Assembly (NCBI GenBank): GCA_964035545.1
Contig: OZ037766.1
Coordinates: 18,937,581-19,001,580, forward strand
DNA from: Bugula neritina
Lineage: Eukaryota; Bryozoa; Gymnolaemata; Cheilostomatida; Bugulidae
DNA length: 64,000 nt
Reading direction: 5' to 3'
In this document: one piece after another, positions 14,221 to 28,940 of the stretch
Layout of the letters: every line of letters begins with the position of its first letter
Position numbering within the stretch: position 1 is the first letter of the stretch
Program-made: the position numbers and the translations under genes
Notes under the pieces: generated by a model
Database searches by the model: none
The model's input: the letters and a program-made list of their open reading frames with translations, nothing else
What the model was told of the DNA's origin: nothing

Positions 14221-15982
14221 TTCAACACACTGAAATATACTAAAACATGTTGAAATATACTGCAACATACTGAAATACACTGTAACAAACTGAAATACAC
14301 CGCAATACATTGAAAAATACTGCAACATACTTAAAGACACCACAACTCACTGAAGTATAGTGTAATATATGGAAACGTACTGTAACATACTGATATTTAC
14401 TGCAACACACTGAAATATACTGCAACATACTGAAATACGCTGTAACATATTGAAACACCCTGCAACACATTGAAAAATACTGCAACATAACGAAATATAT
14501 TGTAACCTACTGAAATATGTTGCAAACCACTGAAACATACTGCAATAAAATGAAATATACTGTAACACACTGAATAATACTGCAAAATGCTGAAATATAC
14601 TGTAACACAGTGAAGTCTACTGCAAAATTCTGAAATATACTGTAACATACCGAAATAGGCCTCAACATACTCAAATATACTGCAAAATACTGCAATATAC
14701 GTAAATACACTTTAACATACTGAAATACACTGCAACATACTGCAACAGACTGAAGTACACTGTAAAATATTGAAATACACTGCAACACATTAGAATATAC
14801 TGCAACACACTGAAATGTACTGCAACATACTGAAATATATTGCAACATACTGCAACATACTAAAATACACTGCGACATACTGTAACATACTGAAATACAC
14901 TGCAAAAAACTGCAACATACTGAAGTACACTGTACATATTGAAAGACACTGCAAAACATTGAAATATACTTCAACACACTGAAATATACTAAAACATGTT
15001 GAAATATACTGCAACATACTGCAACATACTGAAATACACTGTAACAAACTGAAATACGCTGCAACACATTGGAATATACTGCAACATACCCAAATAAATG
15101 GTAATATACTGAAATATACTGAAATACACTGTAACACATTGAAAAATACTGCAACATACTGAAAGACACTACAACTCACTAAAAGTATAGTGTAATATAC
15201 GGAAATGTACTGTAACATACTGATATTTACTGCAACACACTGAAATATACTGCAACATACTGAAATACACTGCAACATACTAAAATACACTGCAACATAC
15301 TAAAATACACTGCAACATGCTGCAACATACTTCAACATACTGAAATACACTGTAACATAATGAAATACACTGCAACACATTGAACTATACTGCAACAAAC
15401 TGAAATATACTGCAACATACTGAAATGTACTGCAACATATCGAAGTATATCGTAATATACGGACATGTACTGTAACATACTGAAACACACTGAAACATAC
15501 TGAAACATACTGAAATATACTAAAACACACTGAAATATAGTCCAACATACTGGAACATACTGAAATACACTGTAATAAACTGAATAACACTGCAACACAT
15601 TAGAATATACTGCAACATACCCTAATATATTGTAATATACTGAAATATACTGCAACATATCGCAACATACTGAACTAAACTGTAACGAACTGAAATACAC
15701 TGCAGCACATTGGTATATACTGCAACATACCCAATTATATGGTAATATACTGAACAATACTGAAATACACTGTAACACATTGAAAAATACTGCAACATAC
15801 TGAAAGACACTGCAACTCACTGACGTATCGTGTAATATACGGATATGTACTGTAACATACTGAGATTTACTGTAACACACTGAAATATACTGCAACATAC
15901 TGATATACACTGTAACATACCAAAATAAACTGCAACATACTGCAACATACTGAATTACACTGTAACATACTAAAATACACTG
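14221..15982 (+). repeat. Segmental copy pair A5, right copy (70 bp shorter)
   Basis: Copy of 10225-12056 with a 70-bp deletion at about 15060, in decamer register. After 15982 it carries 40 bp more than the left copy before the alignment resumes at offset 3966. It is followed by a stretch shared with 22130-22560. Confidence 0.83.
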
Positions 15983-16247
15983 TAACATTCTGCAACTTAC
16001 TTCAACATACTGAAATACACTGTAACATAATGAAATACACTGCAACATACTGGAACATATTGAAGTACACTGTTAATTATTGAAACACACTGCAACACAT
16101 TGGAATATACTCCAACACACTGAAAAATACTGCAACATGCTGAAATATACTGCAACATACTGCAAGATACTGAAATACACTGTAACATACTGCAACATAC
16201 TGCAATACACTGTAACAAACTGGAATACACTGCAACACAATGGTATA
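15817..16247 (+). repeat. Segmental copy pair A8, left copy
   Basis: Matches 22130-22560 with offset 6313. Both copies share ACTGACGTATCGTGTA, the GTTAATTATTG variant and the ACTCCAACACACTG unit. Confidence 0.78.
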
Positions 16248-16930
16248 TACTGCAACATACCCAATTATATGGTAATATACTGAAATATACTGAAATACAC
16301 TGTATCACATTGAAAAATACTGCAACATACTGACAGACACTACAACTCACTGACGTATCGTGTAGTATACGGATATGTACTGTAACATACTGAGATTTAC
16401 TGTAACACACTGAATTATACTGCAACATACTGATATACACTGTAACATACCAAAGTAAACTGCAACATACTGCAACATACTTAATTACACTGTAACATAC
16501 TAAAATACACTGCAACATAATGAAATACACTGCAACATACTGCAACATATTGAAGTACACTGTTAAATATTGAAATAGACTGCAAGACATTGGAATATAC
16601 TGCAACACACTGAAATATACTGCAACATGCTGAAATATACTGCAACATACTGCAACATACGGAAATACAGTGTAACATACTGCAACATACTGCAATACAC
16701 TGTAACAAACTGAAATACACTGCAACACATTGGAATATACTGCAACATACCCAAATCAATGGTAACATACTGATATATACTGAAATACACTGCAACACAC
16801 TGAAAGATACTGCAAGATACTGCAACATACTGAAGTACACTGTAAAATATTGAAATACACTGCAACACATTGGAATATACTGCAACACACTGAAATGTAC
16901 TGCAACATACTGAAATATATTGCAACATAC
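16237..16930 (+). repeat. Segmental copy pair A6, right copy
   Basis: Copy of 11781-12474 with offset 4456. It ends where the 16967-18538 segment of pair A3 begins, so the junction near 16930-16967 joins two independently copied pieces. Confidence 0.8.
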
Positions 16931-16966
16931 TGTGACATGCTGAAATACACTGTAACAAACTGAAAT

Positions 16967-18538
16967 ACACTGCAACACATTGAAAAATACTGCAACATAC
17001 TGAAAGACACTACAACTCACTGAAGTATAGTGTATTATACGGAAATGTACTGTAAAATACTGAAACCTACTGAAACATACCAAAACATACCGCAACAAAC
17101 CGAACTATTTGGTAACATACTGAAATATACGTCAACATACTGAAATGTACTGCAACATGCTGAGGTACACTGCAAGATACTGCAACATACTGAAATACGC
17201 TGTAACATATTGAAACACGCTGCAACACATTGAAATATACTGCAACATACCGAAATATATTGTAATATACTGAAATATGTTGCAAACCACTGAAACATAC
17301 TGCAATAAAATGCAATATACTGTAACACACTGAATAATACTGCAAAATGCTGAAATATACTGTAACACAGTGAAGTATACTGCAAAATTTTGAAATATAC
17401 TGTAACATACCGAAATAGGCCTCAACATACTCAAATATACTGCAAGATACTGCAACATACGTAAATACACTCTAACATACTGAAATACACTGCAACATAC
17501 CCAAATAAATGGTAACATACTGAAATATACTCAAATACACTGTAACACATTGAAAAATACTGCAACATACTTAAAGACACCACAACTCACTGAAGTATAG
17601 TGTAATATATGGAAACGTACTGTAACATACTGATATTTACTGCAACACACTGAAATATACTGCAACATACTGAAATACGCTGTAACACATTGAAACACGC
17701 TGCAACACATTGAAATATACTGCAACATACCGAAATATATTGTAACCTACTGAAATATGTTGCAAACCACTGAACCATACTGCAATAAAATGAATTATAC
17801 TGTAACACACTGAATAATACTGCAAAATGCTAAAATATACTGTAACACAGTGAAGTATACTGTAAAATTCTGAAATATACTGTAACATACCGAAATAGGC
17901 CTCAACATACTCAAATATACTGCAAGATACTGCAATATACGTAAATACACTCTAACATACTGAAATACACTGCAACACATTATAATATACTGCAACACAC
18001 TGAAATGTACTGCAACATACTGAAATATATTGCAACATACTGCAACATGCTGAAATACACTGTAACATACTGTAACGTACTGAAACACACTGCAAAAAAC
18101 TGCAACATACTGAAGTACACTGTACATAATGAAAAACACTGCAACACATTGAAATATAATTCAACACACTGAAATATACTAAAACATGTCGAAATATACT
18201 GCAACATACTGCAACATGCAGAAATACACTGTAACAAACTGAAATACACTGGAACACATTGCAAAATACTGCAACATACTGAAAGACACTACAACTCACT
18301 GAAGTATAGTGTAATATACGGAAATGTACTGTGAAATACTGAAACATACTGAAACATACTGCAACATACTAAAACATACTGAAACATACCGCAACAAACC
18401 GAAATATTTGGTAACATACTGAAATATACGTCAACATGCTGAAATGTACTGCAACATGCTGAGTTACACTGCAAGATACTGCAACATACTGAAATACGCT
18501 GTAACATATTGAAACACGCTGCAACACCTTGAAATACA
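16967..18538 (+). repeat. Segmental copy pair A3, right copy
   Basis: Copy of 6835-8406 (offset 10132) with the same order of rare units. At about 18538 it switches, inside a shared AAATACACTG unit, to a segment that matches 13041 onward with offset 5488. That switch point is a good candidate for an old exchange. Confidence 0.87.
17182..17977 (+). repeat. 480-bp-spaced block pair, copy 3
   Basis: Two blocks with TGTTGCAAAC starting at 17278 and 17758, 480 bp apart. This is the copy of the pair at 7050-7845 with offset 10132. A further copy follows 1979 bp downstream. Confidence 0.8.
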
Positions 18539-19476
18539 CTGCAACATACTAAGATACACTGCAACATGCTAAAATACACTGCAACATGCTGCAACATACT
18601 TCAACATACTGAAATACACTGTAACATAATGAAATGCACTGCAACACATTGAAATATACTGCAACAAACTGAAATATACTGCAACATACTGAAATGTACT
18701 GCAACACACTGAAATACACTGCAACATATCGAAGTATATCGTAATATACGGACATGTACTGTAACATACTGAAACACACTGAAACATACTGAAACATACT
18801 GAAATATACCAAAACATACTGAAATATACTGCAACATACCGCAACATACTGAACTAAACTGTAACAAACTGAAAGACACTGCAGCACAGTGGTATATACT
18901 GCAACATACCCAATTATATGGTAATATACTGAATAATACTGAAATACACTGTAACACATTGAAAAATACTGCAACATACTGAAAGACACTACAACTCACT
19001 GAAGTATAGTGTAATATACGGATATGTACTGTAAAATACTGAAACATACTGAAACATACTGAAACATGCCGCAACAAACCGAAATATTTGGTAACATACT
19101 GAAATATACGTCAACATACTGAAATGTACTGCAACATGCTGAGGTACACTGCAAGATACTGCAACATACTGAAATACGCTGTAACATATTGAAACACGCT
19201 GCAACACATTGAAATATACTGCAACATACCGAAATATATTGTATTCTACTGAAATATGTTGCAAACCACTGAAACATACTGCAATAAAATGCAATATACT
19301 GTAACACACTGAATAATACTGCAAAATGCTGAAATATACTGTAACACAGTGAAGTATACTGCAAAATTTTGAAATATACTGTAACATACCGAAATAGGCC
19401 TCAACATACTCAAATATACTGCAAGATACTGCAACATACGTAAATACACTCTAACATACTGAAATACACTGCAACA
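18529..19476 (+). repeat. Segmental copy pair A7, right copy
   Basis: Copy of 13041-13988 with offset 5488. It has the same short form at the 110-bp deletion site (about 18835), which dates the deletion before this duplication. Its right part overlaps the 480-bp-spaced pair at 19161-19956. Confidence 0.83.
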
Positions 19477-19956
19477 TACCCAAATAAATGGTAACATACT
19501 GAAATATACTCAAATACACTGTAACACATTGAAAAATACTGCAACATACTTAAAGACACCACAACTCACTGAAGTATAGTGTAATATATGGAAACGTACT
19601 GCAACATACTGATATTTACTGCAACACACTGAAATATACTGCAACATACTGAAATACGCTGTAACACATTGAAACACGCTGCAACACATTGAAATATACT
19701 GCAACATACCGAAATATATTGTAACCTACTGAAATATGTTGCAAACCACTGAACCAAACTGCAATAAAATGAATTATACTGTAACACACTGAATAATACT
19801 GCAAAATGCTGAAATATACTGTAACACAGTGAAGTATACTGCAAAATTTTGAAATATACTGTAACATACCAAAATAGGGCTCAACATACTCAAATATACT
19901 GCAAGATACTGCAACATACGTAAATACACTCTAACATACTGAAATACACTGCAACA
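19161..19956 (+). repeat. 480-bp-spaced block pair, copy 4
   Basis: Two blocks with TGTTGCAAAC starting at 19257 and 19737, 480 bp apart, matching 17182-17977 with offset 1979. From about 19800 the second block takes the GGGCTC variant of the marker, as at 13.9 kb (offset 5968). This makes the copy a mosaic of two sources. Confidence 0.75.
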
Positions 19957-20939
19957 TACTGCAACATACTGAAGTACACTGTAAAATATTGAAATACACT
20001 GCAACACATTAGAATATACTGCAACACACTGAAATGTACTGCAACATACTGAAATATGTTGCAACATACTGCAACATACTGAAATACACTGTGACATACT
20101 GTAACATACTGAAATACACTGCAAAAAACTGCAACATACTGGAGTACACTGTACATATTGAAATACACTGCAAAACATTGAAATATACTTCAACACACTG
20201 AAATATACTAAAACATGTTGAAATATACTGCAACATACTGAAATACACTGTAACAAACTGAAATACACTGCAATACATTGAAAAATACTGCAACATACTG
20301 AAAGACACTACAACTCCCTGAAGTATAGTGTAATATACGGAAATGTACTGTAACATACTGATAATTACTGTAACACTGAATTATACTGCAACATACTGCA
20401 ATACACTGTAACATACCGAAATAAACTGCAACATACTGCAACATACTGAATTACACTGTAACATACTAAAATGCACTGCAACATTCTGCAACATACTTCA
20501 ACATACTGAAATACACTGTAACATAATGAAAGATACTGCAACATACCGCAACATACTGAAAAACACTGTAACAAACTGAAATAAGCTGCAACACATTGGA
20601 ATATACTGCAACATACCCAAATAAATGGTAACATACTGAAATATACTGAAATACACTGTAACACATTGAAAAATACTGCAATATACTGAAAGACACTACA
20701 ACTCACTGAAGTATAGTGTAATATACGGAAACGGACTGTAACATACTGATATTTACTGCAACACACTGAAAAATACTGCAACATACTGAAATACACTGCA
20801 ACATACTAAGATACACTGCAACATACTAAAATACACTGCAACATGCTGCAACATACTTCAACATACTGAAATACACTGTAACATAATGAAATACACTGCA
20901 ACACATTGAAATATACTGCAACAAACTGAAATATACTGC

Positions 20940-22136
20940 AACATACTGAAATGTACTGCAACACGCTGAAATATATTGCAACATACTGCAACATACTGAA
21001 ATACACTGTGACATACTGAAACATACTGAAATACACTGCAAAAAACTGCAACATACTGGAGTACACTGTACATATTGAAATACACTGCAAAACATTGAAA
21101 TATACTTCAACACACTGGAACATACTAAAACATGTTGAAATATACTGGAACATACTGAAATACACTGTAACAAACTGAAATACACTGCAATACATTGAAA
21201 AATACTGCAACATACTGAAAGACACTACAACTCCCTGAAGTATAGTGTAATATACGGAAATGTACTGTAACATACTGATAATTACTGTAACACTGAATTA
21301 TACTGCAACATACTGAAATACACTGTAACATACCGAAATAAACTGCAACATACTGCAACATACTGAAATACACTGTAACATACCGAAATAAACTGAAATA
21401 CACTGTAACATAATGAAATACACTGCAACACATTGAAATATACTGCAACAAACTGAAAGACACTACAACTCACTGAAGTATAGTGTAATATACGGAAACG
21501 GACTGTAACATACTGATATTTACTGCAACACACTGAAAAATACTGCAACATACTTAAATCGACTGCAACATACTAAGATACACTGCAACATGCTAAAATA
21601 CACTGCAACATGCTGCAACATACTTCAACATACTGAAATACACTGTAACATAATGAAATACACTGCAACACATTGAAATATACTGCAACAAACTGAAATA
21701 TACTGCAACATACTGAAATGTACTGCAACACACTGAAATACACTGCAACATATCGAAGTATATCGTAATATACGGACACGTACTGTAACATACTGAAACA
21801 CACTGAAACATACTGAAACATACTGAAATATACTAAAACATACTGAAATATACTGCAACATACTGCAACTTACTGAAATACACTGTAACAAACTGAAATA
21901 CACTGCAACACATTGGAATATACTGCAACATACCCTAATATATTGTAATATACTGAAATATACTGCAACATACCGCAACATACTGAACTAAACTGTAACA
22001 AACTGAAAGACACTGCAGCACAGTGGTATATACTGCAACATACCCAATTATATGGTAATATACTGAATAATACTGAAATACACTGTAACACATTGAAAAA
22101 TACTGCAACATACTGAAAGACACTACAACTCACTGA
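20940..22136 (+). repeat. Segmental copy set A4, copy 3
   Basis: Matches 8731-9927 with a constant offset of 12209 and no length difference. It includes the 110-bp stretch absent at 13.35 kb and the 8-bp unit TAACACTG near 21288. It ends where the ACTCACTGACGTATCG variant begins, after which the sequence matches 15817-16247. Confidence 0.85.
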
Positions 22137-22560
22137 CGTATCGTGTATAATACGGAAATGTACTGTAACATACTGAGATTTACTGTAACACACTGAAATA
22201 TACTGCAACATACTGATATACACTGTAACATACCAAAATAAACTGCAACATACTGCAACATACTGAATTACACTGTAACATACTAAATTACACTGTAACA
22301 CTCTGCAACTTACTTCAACATACTGAAATACACTGTAACATAATGAAATACACTGCAACATACTGCAACATATTGAAGTACACTGTTAATTATTGAAATA
22401 CACTGCAACACATTGGAATATACTCCAACACACTGAAATATACTGCAACATGCTGAAATATACCGCAACATACTTCAACATACTGAAATACACTGTAACA
22501 TACTGCAACATACTGCAATACACTGTAACAAACTGAAATACACTGCAACACATTGGAAGA
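22130..22560 (+). repeat. Segmental copy pair A8, right copy (last family A block)
   Basis: Copy of 15817-16247 with offset 6313. It is followed by a CCCAAATCAATGG unit as at 1450 and then, at about 22600, by family B sequence. It marks the right edge of the A domain. Confidence 0.78.
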
Positions 22561-22599
22561 TACTGCAACATACCCAAATCAATGGTAACATACTGAAAT

Positions 22600-23700
22600 A
22601 TACTGAAATACACTGCAACATATCGAAGTATATCGTAATATACGGACATGTACTGTAACATATTGAAACACACTGAAACATACTGAAACATACTGAAACA
22701 TACTTCAACACACTGAAATATACTGAAACATACTGAAATATACTGCAACATACTGCAACATACTGAAATACACTGTAACATACTGCAAAATACCTAAATA
22801 CACTGTAACATACTAAAATACACTGCAACATTCTGCAACATACTTCAACATACTGAAATACACTGAAACATAATGAAGTACACTGCAACACAATGAAATA
22901 TACTGCACACACTGAAATATACTGCAACACATCCAAGTACATCGTAATATACGGACATGTACTATAACATACTGAAACATACTGAAACATACTGAAACAA
23001 AATGAAATTAACTGTAACACACTGAGTAATACTGCAAAATGCTGAAATATACTGTAACACAGTGAAGTATACTGCAAAATTTTGAAACATACTCTAACAT
23101 ACTGAAACATGAGCAGTATACTGAAAAATGCCTCGACATACTCAAATACACTGCAAGAAACTGCAACATACGTAAATACACTGTAACATACTGACATACA
23201 CTGCAACATACTGCAACATACTGAAGTCCACTGTGAAATATTGAAATATACTGCAACACATTGGAATATACTGCAACACACTGAACTATACTGCAACATA
23301 CTGAAATATACTGCAACAAACTGCAACATACTGAAATACACTGTAACATACTGTAACATACTGAAATACAGTGCAACAAATTGCAACATACAGAAGTACA
23401 CTGTAAAATATTGAAGTACACTGCAACACATCGAAATATACTTCAACACACTGAAATATACTAAAACATGTTGAAATATACTGCAACATACTGCAACATA
23501 CTGAAATACACTGTAACAAACTGAAATACACTGCAACACATTGGAATATACTGCAACATTCCCTGATATATTGTAATATACTGAAATACACTGCAACATA
23601 CCGCAACATACTAAATTACACTGTTACAAACTGAAATACACTGCAACACATTGGTATATACTGCAACATACCCAAATATATGGTATTATACTGAAATATA
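22600..23700 (+). repeat. First family B block; copy of 41.29-42.39 kb
   Basis: Matches 41291-42391 with a constant offset of 18691, and also the blocks near 29.37-30.39 kb and 47.44-48.54 kb. It contains the 9-bp unit CACACACTG (near 22905), the first ACATCCAAGTACATCG box (22927), the ATGAGCAGTATACTG marker (23109), CCTCGACATACTC, and TTCCCTGATATATTG near 23559. Confidence 0.82.
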
Positions 23701-23899
23701 CTGAAATATACTGCAACACACTGAAGTATACTGCAACATACTGAAATATACTCCAACATGCTGCAACATACTGAAATACACTGTAACATACTGTAACATA
23801 CTGAAATACACTGCAACAAACTGCAACTTACTGGAGTACACTGTACATATTGAAAAACACTGCAACACACTGAAATATACTGCAACACACTGAAATATA

Positions 23900-25880
23900 C
23901 TGCAAAATACTGAAATATACTTCAACATACTGCAGCATACTGAAAGACACTACAACTAACTGAAGTATAGTGTAATATACGGAAAAGTACTGTAGCATAC
24001 TGTCATTTACTGCAACACACTGAAATATACTGCAACATGCTGAAATACACTGTAACATGCCAAAATAAACTGCAACATACTGCAACATACTGAAATACAC
24101 TGTAACATACTAAATCACACTGCAATATTCTGCAACATACTGAAATGCACTGTAACATAATGAAATACACTGCCACACATTGAAATGTACTGCAATACAC
24201 TGAAATATACTGCAACACATCCAAGTACATCGTAATATACGGACATGTACTATAACATACTGAAACATACTGAAACATAGTGAAACAAAATGAAATAAAC
24301 TGTAACACACTGAGTAATACTGCAAAATGCTGAAATATACTGTAACACAGTGAAGTATACTGCAACATTTTGAAACATACTGTAACATACTGAAAAATGA
24401 GCAATATACTGAAAAATGCCTCAACATACTCAAATACACTGCAAGAAACTGCAACATACGTAAATACACTGTAACATACTGACATACACTGCAACATACT
24501 GCAACATACTGAAGTCCACTGTGAAATATTGAAATACACTGCAACACATTGGAATATACTGCAACACACTGAACTATACTGCAACACATCCAAGTACATC
24601 GTAATAAACGGACATGTACTGTAACATACTGAAACATACTGAAACATACTGAAACAAAATGAAATAAACTGTAACACACTGAGTAATACTGCAGAATGCT
24701 GAAATATACTGTAACACAGTGAAGTATACTGCAAATGTCTGAAACATACTGTAACATACTGAAACATGAGCAATATACTGAAAAATGCCTCAACATACTC
24801 AAATACACTGCAAGAAACTGGAACATACGTAAATACACTGTAACATACTGACATACACTGCAACATACTGCAACAGACTGAAGTCCACTGTAAAATATTG
24901 AAACACACTGCAACACATTGGAATATACTGCAACACACTGAACTATACTGCAACATACTGAAATATACTGCAACATACTGCAACATACTGAAATACACTG
25001 TAACATACTGTAACATACTGAAATACACTGCAACAAACTGCAACATAATGATGTACACTGTACATATTGAAGACACTGCAACACACTGAAATATACTGCA
25101 ACACACTGAAATATACTGCAAAATACTGAAATATGCTTCAACACACTGCAGCATACTGAAAGACATTACAACTAACTGAAGCATAGTGCAATATACAGAA
25201 ATGTACTGTAACATACTGATATTTACTGTAACACACTTAAATATACTGCAACATACTGAAATACACTGTAACATACCGAAATAAGCTGCAACATACTGCA
25301 ACATACTGAAATACACTGCAACATACTAAAATACATTGCAACATACTAAAATACACTGCAACATTCTGCAACATACTTCAACACACTGAAATACACCGTA
25401 ACATAATGAAATACACTGCAACACATTGAAATATACTGCAACACACTGAAATATACTGCAACACACCCAAGTACATCGTAATATACTGACATGTACTGTA
25501 ACATACTGAAACACACTGAAACATACTGAAACATACTGAAACATACTTCAACACACTGAAATATAGTAAAACATACTGAAAGATACTGCAACATACTGCA
25601 ACATACTGAAATACACTGTAACAAACTGAAATACACTGCAACACATTGAAATATACTGCAACAAACTGAAATATACTGCAACATACTGAAGCTTACTGCA
25701 ACATACTGAAATACACTGCAACATATCGAAGTATATCGTAATATACGGACATGTACTGTAACATACTGAAACACACTGAAACATACTGAAACATACTGAA
25801 ACATACTTCAACACACTGAAATATACTAAAACATACTGAAATATACTGCAACATACTGCAACATACTGAAATACACTGAA
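23900..25880 (+). repeat. Long family B segment, copy 1
   Basis: Matches about 35355-37324, with offset 11454 and then 11444 after a one-decamer deletion in the 35.7-kb copy. Its first part also matches 49.08-50.5 kb (offset 25182). It includes the 369-bp tandem pair with GAGCAATATACTG at 24399 and 24768. At about 25880 the 37-kb copy has 430 extra bp (about 37324-37754), after which the alignment resumes. Confidence 0.82.
24290..25070 (+). repeat. 369-bp tandem pair, copy 1
   Basis: Two blocks 369 bp apart. Each has ACTGAGTAATACTG, ATGAGCAATATACTG, AATGCCTCAACATACTC and then CATACGTAAATACACTG. 369 is 36 decamers plus one 9-bp unit, so each step shifts the decamer register by one base. Confidence 0.8.
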
Positions 25881-28350
25881 ACATAATGAAGTACACTGCA
25901 ACACAATGAAATATACTACAACACACTGAAATATACTGCAACACATCCAAGTACATCGTAATATACGGACATGTACTATAACATACTGAAACATACTGAA
26001 ACATACTGAAACAAAATGAAATTAACTGTAACACACTGATTAATACTGCAAAATGCTGAAATATACTGTAACACAGTGAAGTATACTGCAAAATTTTGAA
26101 ACATACTGTAACATACTGAAACATGAGCAATATACTGAAAAATGCCTCAACATACTCAAATACACTGCAAGAAACTGCAACATACGTAAATACACTGTAA
26201 CATACTGACATACACTGCAACATACTGCAACATACTGAAGTCCACTGGGAAATATTGAAATACACTGCAACACATTGGAATATAGTGGAACACACTGAAC
26301 TATACTGCAACATACTGAAATATACTGCAACATACTGCAACCTACTGAAATACACTGTAACATATTGTAACATACTGAAATACACTGCAAGAAACTGCAA
26401 CATACTGAAGAACACTGTAAAATATTGAAATACACGGCAACACATCGGAATATACTTCAACACACTGAAATATACTAAAACATGTTGAAATATACTGCAA
26501 CACACTGCAACATACTGAAATACACTGGAACAAACTGAAATACACTGCAACACATTGGAATATACTGCAACATTCCCTGATTTATTGTAATATACTGAAT
26601 TACACTGCAACATACCGCAACATACTAAATTACACTGTTACAAACTGAAATACACTGCAACACATTGGTATATACTGCAACATAACCAAATATATGGTAT
26701 TATACTGAAATATACTGAAATACACTGCAACACATTGAAAAATACTGCAACATTCTGAAAGACACTACAACTGACTGAAGTATAGTGTAATATACAGAAA
26801 TGTACTGTAACATACTGATACTTACTGTAACACACTGAATCATACTGCAACGTACTGCAATACACTGTAACATACCGAAACAAACTGCAACATGCTGCAA
26901 CATACTGAAATACACTGTAACATACTAAAACACACTGCAACATTCTGCAACATACTCCAACGTACTGAAATACACTGTAACATAATGAATTACACTGCAA
27001 AATACTGCAACATACTGAAGTACACTGTAAAATGTTGAAATACACGGCAACACATTAAAATATACTGCAACACACTGAAGTATACTGCAACATACTGAAA
27101 TATACTCCAACATGCTGCAACATACTGAAATACACTGTAACATACTGTAACATGCTGAAATACACTGCAACAAACTGCAACATACTGGAGTACACTGTAC
27201 ATATTGAAAGACACTGCAACACACTGAAATATACTGCAACACACTGAAATATACTGCAAAATACTGAAATATACTTCAACATACTGCAGCATACTGAAAG
27301 ACACTACAACTAACTGAAGTATAGTGTAATATACGGAAAAGTACTGTAGCATACTGTCATTTACTGCAACACACTGAAATATACTGCAACATGCTGAAAT
27401 ACACTGTAACATGCCAAAATAAACTGCAAAATACTGCAACATACCGAAATACACTGTAACATACTGTAATACACCACAACATTCTGCAACATACTTCAAC
27501 ATACTGAAATGCACTGTAACATAATGAAATACACTGCCACACATTGAAATATACTGCAACACACTGAAATACACTGCAACACATCCAAGTACATCGTAAT
27601 ATACGGACATGTACTATAACATACTGAAACATACTGAAACATAGTGAAACAAAATGAAATAAACTGTAACACACTGAGTAATACTGCAAAATGCTGAAAT
27701 ACACTGTAACACAGTGAAGTATACTGCAAAATTTTTAAACATACTGTAACATACTGAAACATGAGCAATATACTGAAAAATGCCTCAACATACTCAAATA
27801 CACTGCAAGAAACTGCAACATACGTATATACACTGTAACATACTGACATACACTGCAACATACTGCAACATACTGAAGTCCACTGTGAAATATTGAAATA
27901 CACTGCAACACATTGGAATATACTGCAACACACTGAACTATACTGCAACATACTGAAATATACTGCAACATACTGCAACATACTGAAACACACTGTAACA
28001 TACTGTAACATACTGAAATACACTGCAACAAACTGCAACATACTGAAGTACACTGTAAATTATTGAAATACACTGCAACACATTGGAATATACTGCAACA
28101 CACTGATATGTACTGCAACATACTGAAATATACTTCAACATACTGCAGCATACTGAAAGACACTACAACTAACTGAGGTATAGTGTAATATACGGAAATG
28201 TACTGTAACATACTGATATTTACTGCAACACACTGAAATATACTGCAACATACTGAAATACACTGTAACATGCCAAAATAAACTGCAACATACTGCAACA
28301 TACTGAAATACACTGTAACATATTAAAATACACTGCAACATTCTGCAACA
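25880..28350 (+). repeat. Long family B segment, copy 1, continued
   Basis: Matches 37754-40214, with offset 11874 and then 11864 after a one-decamer difference near 26350/38220. It includes ACTGGAACAAACTG, TTCCCTGATTTATTG and the ACTCCAACATGCTG unit. Together with the flanking stretches this makes the whole 23.9-30.3 kb region a large-scale copy of 35.4-42.3 kb. Confidence 0.82.
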
Positions 28351-28940
28351 TACTTCAGCATACTGAAATGCACTGTAACATAATGAAATACACTGCAACA
28401 CATTGAAATATACTGCAACACACTGAAATATATTGCAACACATCCAAGTACATCGTAATATACGGACATGTACTGTAACATACTGAAACATACTGAAACA
28501 TACTGAAACAAAATGAAATAAACTGTAACACGCTGAGTAATACTGCAAAATGCTGAAATATACTGTAACACAGTGAAGTATACTGCAAAATTCTGAAACA
28601 TATTGGAACATACTGAAACATGAGCAATATACTGAAAAATGCCTCAACATACTCAAATACACTGCAAGAAACTGGAACATGCGTAACTACACTGTAACAT
28701 ACTGACATACACTGCAACATACTGCAATATACTGGAGTACACTGTAAAATAGTGAAATACACTGCAACACATTGAAATATACTGCAACATACCCTATCAT
28801 ATTGTAATATACTGAAATATACTGCAACATACCGCAACATACTGAAATACACTGTAACAAACTGAAATACACTGTAACACATTGGTATATACTGCAACAT
28901 ACCCAAATATATGGTAATATACTGAAATACACTGCAGCAT
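28141..28940 (+). repeat. Segmental copy pair B2, left copy
   Basis: Matches 42990-43789 with constant offset 14849. It starts at TACTGCAGCATACTG and runs through ACGCTGAGTAATACTG and ATTGGAACATACTG to ACCCTATCATATTG. It overlaps the 25880-28350 and 28350-30330 segments. Confidence 0.8.

Larger units (their letters stand above)
1..22600 (+). repeat. Family A domain of the decamer array
   Basis: This domain is defined by marker units that are frequent here and absent or nearly absent after 22.6 kb. They are CTCACTGAAGTATAGTG (for example near 2041, 6891, 9921, 17015), CCCAATTATATGGTAA (near 543, 963, 3669, 9835, 15731, 22043), GTTGCAAACCACTG (near 2302, 2782, 7147, 7627, 17279, 17759), and ATAGGCCTCAAC or ATAGGGCTCAAC. 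These markers recur in blocks of 0.4-1.8 kb copied to several places. The window begins inside the domain, so its left end is not seen. A and B share the same decamers and some markers, so they are subfamilies of one satellite. Confidence 0.85.

Noticed and set aside
22920-22970. Inverted-repeat or hairpin regulatory site at the ATACGGACATGTAC box
   Set aside because: Only the 6-bp ACATGT (and TACGTA elsewhere) is palindromic, and no extended stem can be drawn. It is kept only as a conserved box in the findings.
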